The notes: generated by a model not told the origin, from the letters alone. DNA of 64,000 nucleotides from Tenacibaculum holothuriorum (GCF_002120225.1 NZ_LAPZ01000005.1:248001-312000); one strand, 5' to 3'. Shown: positions 37,641 through 45,978, counted from the first letter of the stretch. Translations and numbers: made by a program.

Positions 37641-37799
37641 AGAAATAGAAAAACCCCTTCATTTTTCGTTTTCTTTACCCCCCTAATCACTCAAAATAGA
37701 AGTCCCCCATTCTCTATTTTATAGTTTCTGCAGCACATCGCTTTTTCTTTTTACGTTTTTTCCCTTTTAAAATTCCTACTAACATAAAATTATATTACC
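37641..37799. other. Gap between regulator and lipoprotein with C-runs
   Basis: No gene or clear terminator. It holds two C-runs unusual for this AT-rich DNA, TACCCCCCTAA (37676-37686) and AGTCCCCCA (37701-37709), which resemble C-run segments of the small RNA candidates at 40848-41072. No consensus promoter for the lipoprotein gene is evident, so read-through from the regulator is possible. Confidence 0.4.
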
Positions 37800-38489
37800 A
37801 TGAAAAAATTAACACCCTTTTTTCTTTGCTTAAGCTTAATCTTAGCATCATGTTCATCAAATGAATCTGAAATTTTAAATAACCAACCCGAAGAAAAATT
37901 ATTAAAATCATACACATTAAAGCGTGATGCAACAGGGGCTTATTCTATTGACTTTAATGTAGATAACCAAACAGACGTTGCTACCTTTAAAGGTAATGAC
38001 AATACTAACGACATTGTCTTATCAAAAAACAGTGTCGCTACTAAAACAGCTTATTCTAACGATTTTTCTGTTGAAAACGACCAATTAAAAATAGGTTTTA
38101 TTGAAGCTAATGGTAATAAAAAAACGAAGATTTTTGTTGAAGATGATGATATTAAACTTGCAAAGAGTAATAGTGTAACAGAATTCTTAAATTCGTATAG
38201 TATAACATCGAATGGTAATGGTACTTATCAACTAGACTTTAAAGTTAATGATAATGTTCAAACAGAATTTATTTATAACGAAGATAAAAACGTATACGAA
38301 GTGCATCTATCAGTTGGAAAATCAAAAGAGAAAAACTTTTCTAGACACTTCGAACTAAATGAATCTGATATTTTAAAAATTAATTTTGTTAACCATAAAA
38401 ATTCAATGAGTAGAGGCACTGCTTCAAGAGAAGATGTTGAAGAAAAACCTAGAGTTTCTATTGGTACTGCTGAACCAGAAGCAGTCTAA
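37800..38489 (+). CDS. Lipoprotein with two tandem ~95-residue repeats
   Basis: 229 residues. Signal peptide with lipobox LASC (C18 lipidated). The mature part is an internal duplication: SYTL...GAYSIDFNV (37-54) recurs as SYSI...GTYQLDFKV (132-149), and F89 matches F184, all exactly 95 residues apart. The repeats look beta-rich and the C-terminal tail is acidic. I do not recognise the family. Encoded between a response regulator and a sensor kinase, it may be the regulated output or a periplasmic partner of the kinase; both are inference. Confidence 0.75.
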   Translation: MKKLTPFFLCLSLILASCSSNESEILNNQPEEKLLKSYTLKRDATGAYSIDFNVDNQTDVATFKGNDNTNDIVLSKNSVATKTAYSNDFSVENDQLKIGFIEANGNKKTKIFVEDDDIKLAKSNSVTEFLNSYSITSNGNGTYQLDFKVNDNVQTEFIYNEDKNVYEVHLSVGKSKEKNFSRHFELNESDILKINFVNHKNSMSRGTASREDVEEKPRVSIGTAEPEAV

Positions 38490-38523
38490 AATAAGAGGCT
38501 CGATTTAGAAAAACAATAAGAGT

Positions 38524-40338
38524 GTGGATTTCCAGGTAGTTAAAAAATTTATATATATATTATTTTACTTGATTATAAGTAGTCAATCTTTATGTTATTC
38601 TAAAGATAGCTCTTTTAAGTACATTTCCTCTATCATACAAAAGAATGATTCAGTCTCAGCTATATATAAAAAATGCCTTAAACTATACAATAACAAGAAA
38701 TATCGAGAAGCTTTAAAAGAATCTCTATCACTCGTACAGCAGATTGAAAAAACCGACAACAACATACTATTAGGTAAAACAAATTTTTTAATAGCTAATA
38801 TTTTTGGAAAAATTAATAATCACCAAAAATCCATTTTATTTTACAAAAAAAATTTACTTCTAAATTATACAAATGATCTCTCCAAAATTAAAGAAATTAA
38901 AAGGCTCAATGATAATTATGCACCAACACTTCTAAATATAGGTAGTCAATATCAGTACCTAGGAAAAAGTGATAGTGCAAAGTATTATTACAAAAAACTA
39001 ATTCTTTTACCTGAATTAAACACTAAGCAAAGTAGTATAATAGCCACTGCCTATAGTAACTTATCCGGAATACTATTTAGAGAAAAAAAAATAGAAAAAG
39101 CTAAGGAATATGCTTTAAAAGCTATCAAAATTCACAGAAATAATAATAATAAAGTTAATGAAGCTTCTGCATTAAATAACTTAGCCAACATTTATTTAAT
39201 AGAAAAAAATTATGAAAAAGCTAAAGAGTTTTATTTTAAAGGTGTCAATCTAATTGAAAAAAACAGTAGCTCTAATGCTTTTAAATTTAAAGAAGACTTG
39301 TACTTCAATTTAGCTTGGACTTTATACAAACTAAAAGATTATAAAGCTTATGATTACCAAGAAAAATCTTATGCTATAAAAGACGATTTAAGAGACAAGG
39401 AAATTAGAAGAATGATCGAAGAAGTATATGCTCAACAAAAAGTAAATTTAGAAAAAGAAAAAACAAATTTAGTTACTGAACAGCGTAAACTCTTGGAGGC
39501 AGAACAAAATAAAACAAATTTATACCTTGGGGCTTTAGCTTTACTCGTAATTATAATCTCAACAACTATAGTATATAACTACAGGTTAAGACAAAACAAC
39601 CTAAAACTAAAACTGTCTGAAACTAACTTATTACAACAACAAAATATAGAAAAGCTAAAATCTGAAGCACAAATAAAAATACTAAATGCTACAATTGATG
39701 GTAAAGAAGCAGAGCGTAAAGAAATAGCTGAAACGCTACACGATAATGTAAGTGCACTTTTATCTTCTGCAAATATGCATTTAAGTGCTACTAAAAAACA
39801 GTTTAGTCAAAACACCCCAGTTGAAATAGAAAAAACTCAATCCATAATTTTAGAAGCCTCTCAAAAAGTAAGAGATTTATCTCACAATTTAGTCTCTTCA
39901 ATATTATTAAAATTCGGATTAGAATATGCTATTAAAGATGTTTCTAAAAAATATTCAAATAGTGAACTTACTTTTCATACTTCGGCAAATAACATAAACC
40001 GCTATAATCAAGAATTTGAAATTAAAATATTTAACGTAGTTCAAGAATTAATCAACAATATTTTAAAACATAGCAAAGCCAAAAATGCTTACATAAATTT
40101 GAAAGAGAAAAACAATCAACTAACCATTCTTGTTAAAGATGATGGGGTCGGTTTTAACACCTCATCATCTTCTCTTAAAGATGGTGGTATTGGCTTAAAT
40201 CAAATTGAAGCTAGAATTCATATGCTTAATGGAAATTTTTCTATCAATTCAAAAGAAAATTCTGGAACTACAATTCTTATAAAAGTTCCTGTAAGCCACA
40301 AAAATAAAAAGAGTTCTAAATTAACCTCTGTTAGCTAA
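38524..40338 (+). CDS. TPR-containing sensor histidine kinase (NarX/DesK class)
   Basis: 604 residues from a GTG start; no ATG is available before the hydrophobic signal segment (YILFYLIISSQSLCY). Extracytoplasmic tetratricopeptide units span about 45-290, then a coiled stretch, one membrane helix (about 333-353) and a second coiled stretch. HisKA_3 box ERKEIAETLHDNVSALL has the phospho-acceptor H406. The ATPase shows the N box (ELINNILKHSKAK) and G boxes (DDGVGFN, DGGIGLNQIEARI). Likely acts on the regulator at 36996. It begins 34 bp after the lipoprotein gene, and its 3' end overlaps the convergent phosphoesterase by 18 bp. Confidence 0.9.
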   Translation: MDFQVVKKFIYILFYLIISSQSLCYSKDSSFKYISSIIQKNDSVSAIYKKCLKLYNNKKYREALKESLSLVQQIEKTDNNILLGKTNFLIANIFGKINNHQKSILFYKKNLLLNYTNDLSKIKEIKRLNDNYAPTLLNIGSQYQYLGKSDSAKYYYKKLILLPELNTKQSSIIATAYSNLSGILFREKKIEKAKEYALKAIKIHRNNNNKVNEASALNNLANIYLIEKNYEKAKEFYFKGVNLIEKNSSSNAFKFKEDLYFNLAWTLYKLKDYKAYDYQEKSYAIKDDLRDKEIRRMIEEVYAQQKVNLEKEKTNLVTEQRKLLEAEQNKTNLYLGALALLVIIISTTIVYNYRLRQNNLKLKLSETNLLQQQNIEKLKSEAQIKILNATIDGKEAERKEIAETLHDNVSALLSSANMHLSATKKQFSQNTPVEIEKTQSIILEASQKVRDLSHNLVSSILLKFGLEYAIKDVSKKYSNSELTFHTSANNINRYNQEFEIKIFNVVQELINNILKHSKAKNAYINLKEKNNQLTILVKDDGVGFNTSSSSLKDGGIGLNQIEARIHMLNGNFSINSKENSGTTILIKVPVSHKNKKSSKLTSVS

Positions 40339-40818
40339 CTCTATTATTTCCATATTTTGTATTTGTCCTTTATCAAGTTCAAATCGTATCATCGTTCGAA
40401 CTTTATGAAATCCATGATTGCCAGCTGCCCCAGGATTCAAATGCAGCATACCATGATTTTTATCAAACTGAACCTTTAAAATATGCGAATGACCGCAAAT
40501 AAAAAGTTTAGGCTTTATTTCTTTCAGTTTATCCTTTATTCTCTTATTGTATTTACCTGGGTAACCTGCAATATGGGTAATCCAAACTAAAACGTCTTCC
40601 ACTTTAAAGATTGCATCTAAATCAAATTCTGCTCTCGCATCCTTACCATCTATATTACCATAAACTGCCCTAAGCGATTTTATCTTTTTGATTTCATCTG
40701 TAACTTTCAAATCTCCAATATCTCCAGCATGCCAAACTTCATCTGCTTGCCTAACAAATTTCAATATTTGAGAATCTATATAACTATGCGTATCAGAAAG
40801 TAATAAGATTTTCTTCAT
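40321..40818 (-). CDS. YfcE/MJ0936-type metallophosphoesterase
   Basis: 165 residues with all calcineurin-like motifs in order: LSDTHS, WHAGDIGD, VYGNIDGKD, ITHIAGYPG, CGHSHIL. Small stand-alone members hydrolyse phosphodiesters with a two-metal centre; the natural substrate is unknown. Its 3' end overlaps the sensor kinase gene on the opposite strand by 18 bp, so the two have no room for a separate terminator. Confidence 0.92.
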   Translation of the reverse strand: MKKILLLSDTHSYIDSQILKFVRQADEVWHAGDIGDLKVTDEIKKIKSLRAVYGNIDGKDARAEFDLDAIFKVEDVLVWITHIAGYPGKYNKRIKDKLKEIKPKLFICGHSHILKVQFDKNHGMLHLNPGAAGNHGFHKVRTMIRFELDKGQIQNMEIIELANRG

Positions 40819-40847
40819 TAAATTAGTTTATTAACGAAGCTACAAAG

Positions 40848-40922
40848 AAAAAACAAACCCGCAAATTAGGGGGTTGCGGGTTTATCGTGGGGGACATATT
40901 ATAAGGGGTAAAACTCTTACCC
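40848..40922 (-). ncRNA. Small RNA candidate B (downstream copy)
   Basis: About 75 nt on the minus strand. The -7 box is TATATTTA (40925-40932; one mismatch), with TTG 19 nt upstream of it. The 5' hairpin is GGGTAA-GAGTT-TTACCC (40906-40922). A linker carries CCCCC (40889-40893). The terminator stem AAACCCGCAA (40874-40883) with TTGCGGGTTT (40855-40864) has loop CCCCCTAAT and is followed by TTTTTT (40848-40853). No open frame of useful length. Layout and motifs match candidate A. Confidence 0.7.
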
Positions 40923-40954
40923 TGTAAATATACAAACAACTATTTTACAGACAA

Positions 40955-40968
40955 TTAACATATGTTAA
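40955..40968. promoter_or_regulatory. Palindrome TTAACATATGTTAA, copy 1
   Basis: Perfect 14 bp palindrome. Exactly 22 nt separate it from the -7 box of small RNA B, the same distance as between copy 2 and the -7 box of small RNA A. It overlaps or abuts the -33 region. Probable shared regulator site. Confidence 0.7.
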
Positions 40969-40983
40969 CAAATAGCTATTTAA

Positions 40984-41072
40984 TAAAAAAACCTGCAATT
41001 GGAAATTTGCAGGTTATCTCAAGGGGGAAAATCATAAATGAATATTAATTTAGGGGGTAATACTTCATTTAC
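40984..41072 (-). ncRNA. Small RNA candidate A (upstream copy)
   Basis: About 89 nt on the minus strand. The -7 box TATTTTTG (41079-41086) is a perfect match. The 5' hairpin is TAAATGAA, bulged G, TATTA, with loop CCCCCTAAAT, closing with TAATA and TTCATTTA (41035-41071). A linker holds a second CCCCC (41023-41027). The terminator is AACCTGCAA (41007-41015) with TTGCAGGTT (40990-40998), then a run of Ts (40985-40990). No plausible coding frame. It is related in plan to candidate B, 60 bp downstream. Confidence 0.72.
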
Positions 41073-41108
41073 ATTGCACAAAAATATATAAAATCAACAA
41101 AAAATAGA

Positions 41109-41122
41109 TTAACATATGTTAA
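41109..41122. promoter_or_regulatory. Palindrome TTAACATATGTTAA, copy 2
   Basis: Identical to the palindrome at 40955-40968 and placed 22 nt upstream of the -7 box of small RNA A. The rest of the gap, 41123-41228, is AT-rich with nothing I can identify. Confidence 0.7.
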
Positions 41123-41228
41123 TAAATTACACTTAACCCATAAAAACACCGCAAAAACAAACAATATACTAAAAGACGCAATTTTAGACTTATTGCCAGT
41201 AATAGTATTTTACTTATTAAAAAATCAA

Positions 41229-41236
41229 TAATTTTG
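41229..41236 (+). promoter_or_regulatory. -7 box for truA
   Basis: TAATTTTG fits TAnnTTTG and lies 20 bp before the truA start, so the leader is about 13 nt. No clear -33. Confidence 0.5.
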
Positions 41237-41255
41237 CGATCTAAACACTAGTTTT

Positions 41256-41987
41256 TTGAGATACTTTATTGAATTATCATATTTAGGTAAAAATTATCAT
41301 GGTTGGCAAATACAACCTGACGCTATTTCAGTACAAGAAAAAATAAACAATGCTATTAGTACAATCTTACGTCAAGAAATTAATATTACTGGAGCAGGAA
41401 GAACAGATTCTGGTGTGCATGCTTCGCAAATGTTTGCTCATTTTGATATTGACACTCCTTTAAATGATAATTTCACTTATAAACTAAATGCAATATTACC
41501 CAACGATATTGTGATTCACAATACTGTATTAGTTAAAGATGATGCTCACACTCGTTTTGATGCTATAAAAAGAAGTTATGAGTATAAAATATGGTTAGGT
41601 CGTAATCCGTTTTTATTAGATACAACTTGGCAACTCAATTATTCATTTAATATTGATGTTATGAACGAAGCTGCAAAAATTTTGTATGAGTATACAGACT
41701 TTGAATGTTTCTCTAAAGTTAAAACTGATGTAAACACCTTTAACTGTATAGTTACTAATGCAGAATGGATTCTAAATGGAAATGAATTAACTTTTCATAT
41801 CTCAGCAGATCGTTTTTTAAGAAATATGGTAAGAGCTATTGTTGGAACTTTAATTGATGTTGGTTTGGAAAAAATTTCTATTGATGATTTCAGAAAAATA
41901 ATTGAAAGTAAAAATAGAAGTAAAGCAGGAGTGTCAGTTCCCGCAAAAGGCTTATTTTTAACCGAAGTAAAATACAGTTACCTATAA
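41256..41987 (+). CDS. truA: tRNA pseudouridine synthase A
   Basis: Makes pseudouridine at positions 38-40 of the tRNA anticodon arm. 243 residues. The catalytic Asp is in GAGRTDSGVHA, and FLRNMVRAIVGTL near the C-terminus is typical. The start is TTG at 41256: it gives the family N-terminus MRYFIELSYLGKNYHGWQ exactly, and no ATG or GTG lies between it and the promoter. It is followed after 1 bp by the ABC transporter gene, so the pair is co-transcribed. Confidence 0.95.
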   Translation: MRYFIELSYLGKNYHGWQIQPDAISVQEKINNAISTILRQEINITGAGRTDSGVHASQMFAHFDIDTPLNDNFTYKLNAILPNDIVIHNTVLVKDDAHTRFDAIKRSYEYKIWLGRNPFLLDTTWQLNYSFNIDVMNEAAKILYEYTDFECFSKVKTDVNTFNCIVTNAEWILNGNELTFHISADRFLRNMVRAIVGTLIDVGLEKISIDDFRKIIESKNRSKAGVSVPAKGLFLTEVKYSYL

Positions 41988-41988
41988 C

Positions 41989-43755
41989 GTGAGTACAAAT
42001 TCAGGAAATGCTTTTGATATAAAAATTTTTGCAAGATTAATGAGTTTTGCAAAAAAATATCGTGCAAAATTTATAATAGCTACTATTTCTACAATTCTTT
42101 TAGCTGTTGCTTCGGCTGCTTCACCATATATTTTAATGGAAGCTGTTAATGATTTTACAGCAACTAAAAACCCAACAAGATTACTGTACTTTACAATTGC
42201 TATGTTACTTGTTTTATTAGTACAAGTAATTTTACAATTTACATTTATTTACTACGCAAATTGGGTTGGTCAGCATGTAATTAGAGATATTAGAGCTAAA
42301 GTTTTTAGAAATATCCTACAATTTAAAATGGGATATTTCGATAACTCATCTGTAGGTAAATTAGTTACAAGAGTAGTTTCTGACATAGAAACCATTGCGA
42401 ATTTCTTTACCCAAGGTGTATTTATGATTGTAAGTGACATTTTAAAAATGTTAGTAGTAATTGTTGTAATGTTATATGTAAATTGGAAATTAGCATTAAT
42501 TGCTTTAGCTGTTTTACCAATCTTAATATATGCAACCAAACTTTTTCAAATAGCTATTAAAGCTACTTTTCAAGATGTAAGAAACCAAGTAGCTAACTTA
42601 AATAGTTTTGTTCAAGAACGAGTTACAGGAATGAAAATTGTGCAATTATTCCACAGAGAAAAAATTGAATACGACAACTTTGTAAGTATTAATGAAAAGC
42701 ATAAAAAAGCACATATAAAAACCGTTTGGTACTACTCTATCTTTTTTCCTATTGCTGAAATTTTATCCTCAATTGCTATCGGATTAATAGTATGGTATGG
42801 AGGTTTTCAGATTGTAGAAAATAGCACGGTTACAGTTGGAGCAATTATCGGATTTATAAAAATGGCACAAATGTTATTTAGACCTTTACGCCAAATAGCC
42901 GATAAATTCAATCAATTACAAATGGGTATCGTAGCTGGTGAACGTGTTTTTAACGTAATGGATACCGAAAGTTCTATTGACAAAAGCGGAACAACTTTAG
43001 CCGAAAATATTGAAGGACACATAAATTTTAACAAAGTTCACTTCAGTTATATAAAAGGAGAAGAAATTTTAAAAGGAATTTCTTTTGATGTTAAAAAAGG
43101 AGAAACAGTAGCTATTGTTGGTGCAACTGGGGCTGGAAAATCAACTATCATCAACCTCATCAATCGTTTTTATGAAATTGATAGTGGCACAATTTCTATC
43201 GATAACATTCCTGTTCAAAATTACAACATCGAATCATTGAGAAAAAAAGTGGCAGTAGTTTTACAAGATGTTTTTCTTTTCTCAGATACTATTCTAAACA
43301 ATATCACTTTAAAAAATCCTGAAATTACTTTAAATGAAGTTCAGCAAGCAGCAAAACAAATAGGAATTCATGATTTTATAATGAGTCTTCCTAACGGTTA
43401 CAATTATAACGTAAAAGAGCGTGGAGCAATGCTTTCTTCTGGTCAACGACAATTAATTGCCTTTTTAAGGGCTTATGTTAGCAAACCAAGTATTTTAATT
43501 TTAGACGAAGCCACTTCTTCAGTTGATTCTCATTCTGAACAAATGATTCAATATGCTACTGATGAAATTACTAAAGGAAGAACTTCAATTGTAATTGCCC
43601 ATAGACTTGCAACAATAAAAAAAGCTGATAAAATTATTGTAATGGATAAAGGAAACATTGTTGAACAAGGAACTCATAAAGAGCTTCTTAAAAAAGACGA
43701 TGGTTACTACAAAAACCTTTATGACAAACAATTTAGTACAGAAATTGCCGTTTAA
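41989..43755 (+). CDS. ABC exporter, fused permease and ATPase (MsbA/multidrug type)
   Basis: 588-residue half-transporter, active as a dimer. Six-helix membrane domain to about residue 320, including the coupling region YFDNSSVGKLVTRVVSD, then an ATPase with Walker A VGATGAGKSTI, Q loop VVLQDVFLF, signature LSSGQRQLIAFLRA and Walker B ILILDEATSSVD. It starts with GTG one base after the truA stop. Lipid A flippase or drug export are both possible; sequence alone does not say which. Confidence 0.93.
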   Translation: MSTNSGNAFDIKIFARLMSFAKKYRAKFIIATISTILLAVASAASPYILMEAVNDFTATKNPTRLLYFTIAMLLVLLVQVILQFTFIYYANWVGQHVIRDIRAKVFRNILQFKMGYFDNSSVGKLVTRVVSDIETIANFFTQGVFMIVSDILKMLVVIVVMLYVNWKLALIALAVLPILIYATKLFQIAIKATFQDVRNQVANLNSFVQERVTGMKIVQLFHREKIEYDNFVSINEKHKKAHIKTVWYYSIFFPIAEILSSIAIGLIVWYGGFQIVENSTVTVGAIIGFIKMAQMLFRPLRQIADKFNQLQMGIVAGERVFNVMDTESSIDKSGTTLAENIEGHINFNKVHFSYIKGEEILKGISFDVKKGETVAIVGATGAGKSTIINLINRFYEIDSGTISIDNIPVQNYNIESLRKKVAVVLQDVFLFSDTILNNITLKNPEITLNEVQQAAKQIGIHDFIMSLPNGYNYNVKERGAMLSSGQRQLIAFLRAYVSKPSILILDEATSSVDSHSEQMIQYATDEITKGRTSIVIAHRLATIKKADKIIVMDKGNIVEQGTHKELLKKDDGYYKNLYDKQFSTEIAV

Positions 43756-43759
43756 ATAA

Positions 43760-43790
43760 TTTGATTACTTGAATCAAAATAATACATTTG
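43760..43790 (+). promoter_or_regulatory. Promoter (TTTG-N19-TACATTTG) for the Ala-rich lipoprotein
   Basis: TTTG at 43760-43763 and TACATTTG at 43783-43790 are exactly 19 nt apart, a full consensus promoter. The leader to the ATG at 43828 is about 30 nt. Confidence 0.8.
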
Positions 43791-43827
43791 TGCAACATCA
43801 ATCTATTAACTAAAAAATCATAAAACG

Positions 43828-44283
43828 ATGAAAAAAGTAATTTTATCTGTGTTAGTTGCTGGTTCTTTAATGGCAACTTCATGTAAAGAAGCGAAGAAAG
43901 AAACTAAAGATTTAAAAGATGCTACTGTTGAAGCGGCAGAAAAAACTGCTGAAGCTGCAAAAGATGCTACTACTAAAGTTGTAGAAAGCGCTCAAGAAGC
44001 TGTAGACAAAGCTGCTGAGTCTGTGCAATCTGCTATCGAAGGAGTTTCTATCCCATCTTTTAAAGATCCTAAAGTAGGAGAATATTTAAAGACATATTCT
44101 GAGTATGCTAAAGATTATATTGCTAAAGGTGGTGATGTAGTTAAAAATGCAGACTTAGCTAAAAAAGGAGTTGAATTAGCTGCAAAAGGTAAAGAAATTG
44201 TTGCTTCTTTAGATGAAGAAGGCACTAAGAAATTTAACAGTGTATTAAACGCTATTAAAGCTAAAATGGCTCCTGCTAAATAA
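43828..44283 (+). CDS. Ala/Lys/Glu-rich helical lipoprotein
   Basis: 151 residues. Signal peptide with lipobox MATSC (C19). The next 60 residues are made almost entirely of Ala, Lys, Glu, Asp, Val and Thr in repeating AAEK/AKDAT/AVDKA units, as in LEA-like or coiled amphipathic helices. The C-terminal half is a second helical region with a VGEYLKTYSEYAKDY motif. No catalytic motif. Its own consensus promoter and terminator suggest strong expression. A cell-envelope stabilising or stress role is a guess from composition. Confidence 0.8.
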   Translation: MKKVILSVLVAGSLMATSCKEAKKETKDLKDATVEAAEKTAEAAKDATTKVVESAQEAVDKAAESVQSAIEGVSIPSFKDPKVGEYLKTYSEYAKDYIAKGGDVVKNADLAKKGVELAAKGKEIVASLDEEGTKKFNSVLNAIKAKMAPAK

Positions 44284-44306
44284 TTTCTTTGAAATATTAT
44301 TACAAT

Positions 44307-44337
44307 AAAAAAGCTCGCAGATTTTGCGAGCTTTTTT
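44307..44337. terminator. Bidirectional terminator between lipoprotein gene and cdaA
   Basis: AAAAAAGCTCGCA (44307-44319), loop GATTT, TGCGAGCTTTTTT (44325-44337). Good T-runs on both strands, serving both convergent genes. Confidence 0.93.
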
Positions 44338-44339
44338 AG

Positions 44340-45122
44340 TTATTCCGTAAGGTCTTTTTGTAATTTCTCTTCTAACTCAACCGTATCTTTAAATAAAACA
44401 AACTCTCCATCTTTTATATAAGATATTTCTCCTGTTTCTTCAGAAACCAATACACAAACTGCATCAGTTTTTTCGGTAACTCCGATTGCTGCTCTATGTC
44501 GTAATCCAAAACGGGCTGGAATTCTTTCATTTTCGGACACAGGCAAAATTACTCTTGTGGCAACAATATTATTATCTCTTATCACTGTTGCCCCATCGTG
44601 CAGTGGACTATTTTTAAAGAAAATGCTCTCTAATAAAACTTCATTTACAATAGCATTCATTCTATCTCCAGAATTAATGATAAAATCCAGATTATTTGTT
44701 CTTTCAATAACAATTAACGCTCCAGTTCTCGATTTTGAAAAACTTTTACACGTTTTAACAATTGTTTGTGTATCTGTTTCTGAATTAATTTCAGATTGTA
44801 AAAATTTAAGTTGTTTTAAAAATCCGCGTTTGTTAGTAAAATTTGTCGTTCCTATCATTAATAAGAACTTCCTTATTTCTTGCTGAAAAACGATTATTAA
44901 TGCAATAACTCCTCCAGAAAGTAAGTAACCTAAAATACCACTTAGCATTTCCATGTGTAAAGCTTGAGTAATTTTCCATATTAAAAAAATCAACGCAATA
45001 CCAACAACAATGTTAATTGCTACTGTTCCTTTTAATAACTTATAAATATAATAGAGCAATACAGCTACCAGAATAATATCTAGCAAATCAAGAAAAGAAA
45101 AGTGTAAGAAGTCTAAATTCAT
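44340..45122 (-). CDS. cdaA: Diadenylate cyclase (c-di-AMP synthase, CdaA type)
   Basis: Makes the second messenger c-di-AMP from two ATP at the membrane. 260 residues: three membrane helices in about the first 80, then the DAC domain with the active-site motifs LHDGATVI and RHRAAIGV. Length and topology match CdaA/DacA. It follows folP by 37 bp on the same strand, a pairing often seen in this phylum. No c-di-AMP phosphodiesterase is in the window. Confidence 0.95.
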   Translation of the reverse strand: MNLDFLHFSFLDLLDIILVAVLLYYIYKLLKGTVAINIVVGIALIFLIWKITQALHMEMLSGILGYLLSGGVIALIIVFQQEIRKFLLMIGTTNFTNKRGFLKQLKFLQSEINSETDTQTIVKTCKSFSKSRTGALIVIERTNNLDFIINSGDRMNAIVNEVLLESIFFKNSPLHDGATVIRDNNIVATRVILPVSENERIPARFGLRHRAAIGVTEKTDAVCVLVSEETGEISYIKDGEFVLFKDTVELEEKLQKDLTE

Positions 45123-45159
45123 AAAATGTTATTCCATTTTCGTAAATGTACTCATTTTG

Positions 45160-45978
45160 TTACAATTTACTAACTATTTTCACAGCTTCAACCGCTTCCT
45201 TCACATCATGTACACGTAATATATTTGTTCCATTTAACAATGCTATGGTATTTGCAACTGTGGTAGCATTTAAAGCATCTTGAGGTGATATACCTAAGGT
45301 TTTATATAACATTGATTTTCGAGAAACTCCAGTTAAAACAGGAACATCAAGATTTTTAAACAATGATAGTTTTTTCAGTAGTTCATAATTGTGTTCAATA
45401 GTTTTTCCAAAGCCAAATCCAACATCAATAATTACATCATTTACTTTTAATTCTTTTAACTTAAACAATTGTTCTGCAAAATAAGAAATAACTTCTGTAA
45501 CCACATTTTCATACTCAGGATTTTGCTGCATATTCTGCGGAGTCCCTTTCATATGCATCATAATATAAGGTACTTGGAGTTTTGCTACTATACTAAACAT
45601 ATCTTTATCCATTTTTCCTCCAGAAATATCATTTATAATCGTAGCTCCTTCGTTTATTGTTTGGTTTGCTACTTCGCTTCTAAAAGTATCAACAGAAATT
45701 AATGCGTTTGAAAATTCTTTGGTAATTAACTTTATTACTGGTACAATTCTACTAAGCTCTTCTTTTTCAGAAATGTGTTTTGCTCCTGGTCTTGATGAAT
45801 ATGCTCCAACATCAATAAAATCTGCTCCTTCACTCAGCATTTTTTCAACTTGAGTAAGAATTTCTTTTTCATTTTTATATTTTCCTCCATCAAAAAAAGA
45901 ATCTGGAGTAATATTTAAAACCCCCATAACTTTTGGGGTAGATAGGTCTATTAATTTTTGGTTGCAGTTAATGGTCAT
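45160..45978 (-). CDS. folP: Dihydropteroate synthase
   Basis: Joins p-aminobenzoate to the pterin in folate synthesis; the sulfonamide target. I use ATG 45978 (272 residues); the frame extends only to a TTG six codons earlier. Motifs: MGVLNITPDSFFDGG, DVGAYSSRPGA, INDISGGK, and the C-terminal RVHDVKEA. Upstream of cdaA in the same transcription unit. An AATCTAT/ATAGATT dyad (46031-46056) lies in the divergent gap to the next gene. Confidence 0.96.
   Translation of the reverse strand: MTINCNQKLIDLSTPKVMGVLNITPDSFFDGGKYKNEKEILTQVEKMLSEGADFIDVGAYSSRPGAKHISEKEELSRIVPVIKLITKEFSNALISVDTFRSEVANQTINEGATIINDISGGKMDKDMFSIVAKLQVPYIMMHMKGTPQNMQQNPEYENVVTEVISYFAEQLFKLKELKVNDVIIDVGFGFGKTIEHNYELLKKLSLFKNLDVPVLTGVSRKSMLYKTLGISPQDALNATTVANTIALLNGTNILRVHDVKEAVEAVKIVSKL

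Noticed and set aside
40819..41255. CRISPR-like pair of repeats
   Set aside because: Only two copies, each with promoter and terminator features, and no short identical repeats or cas genes.
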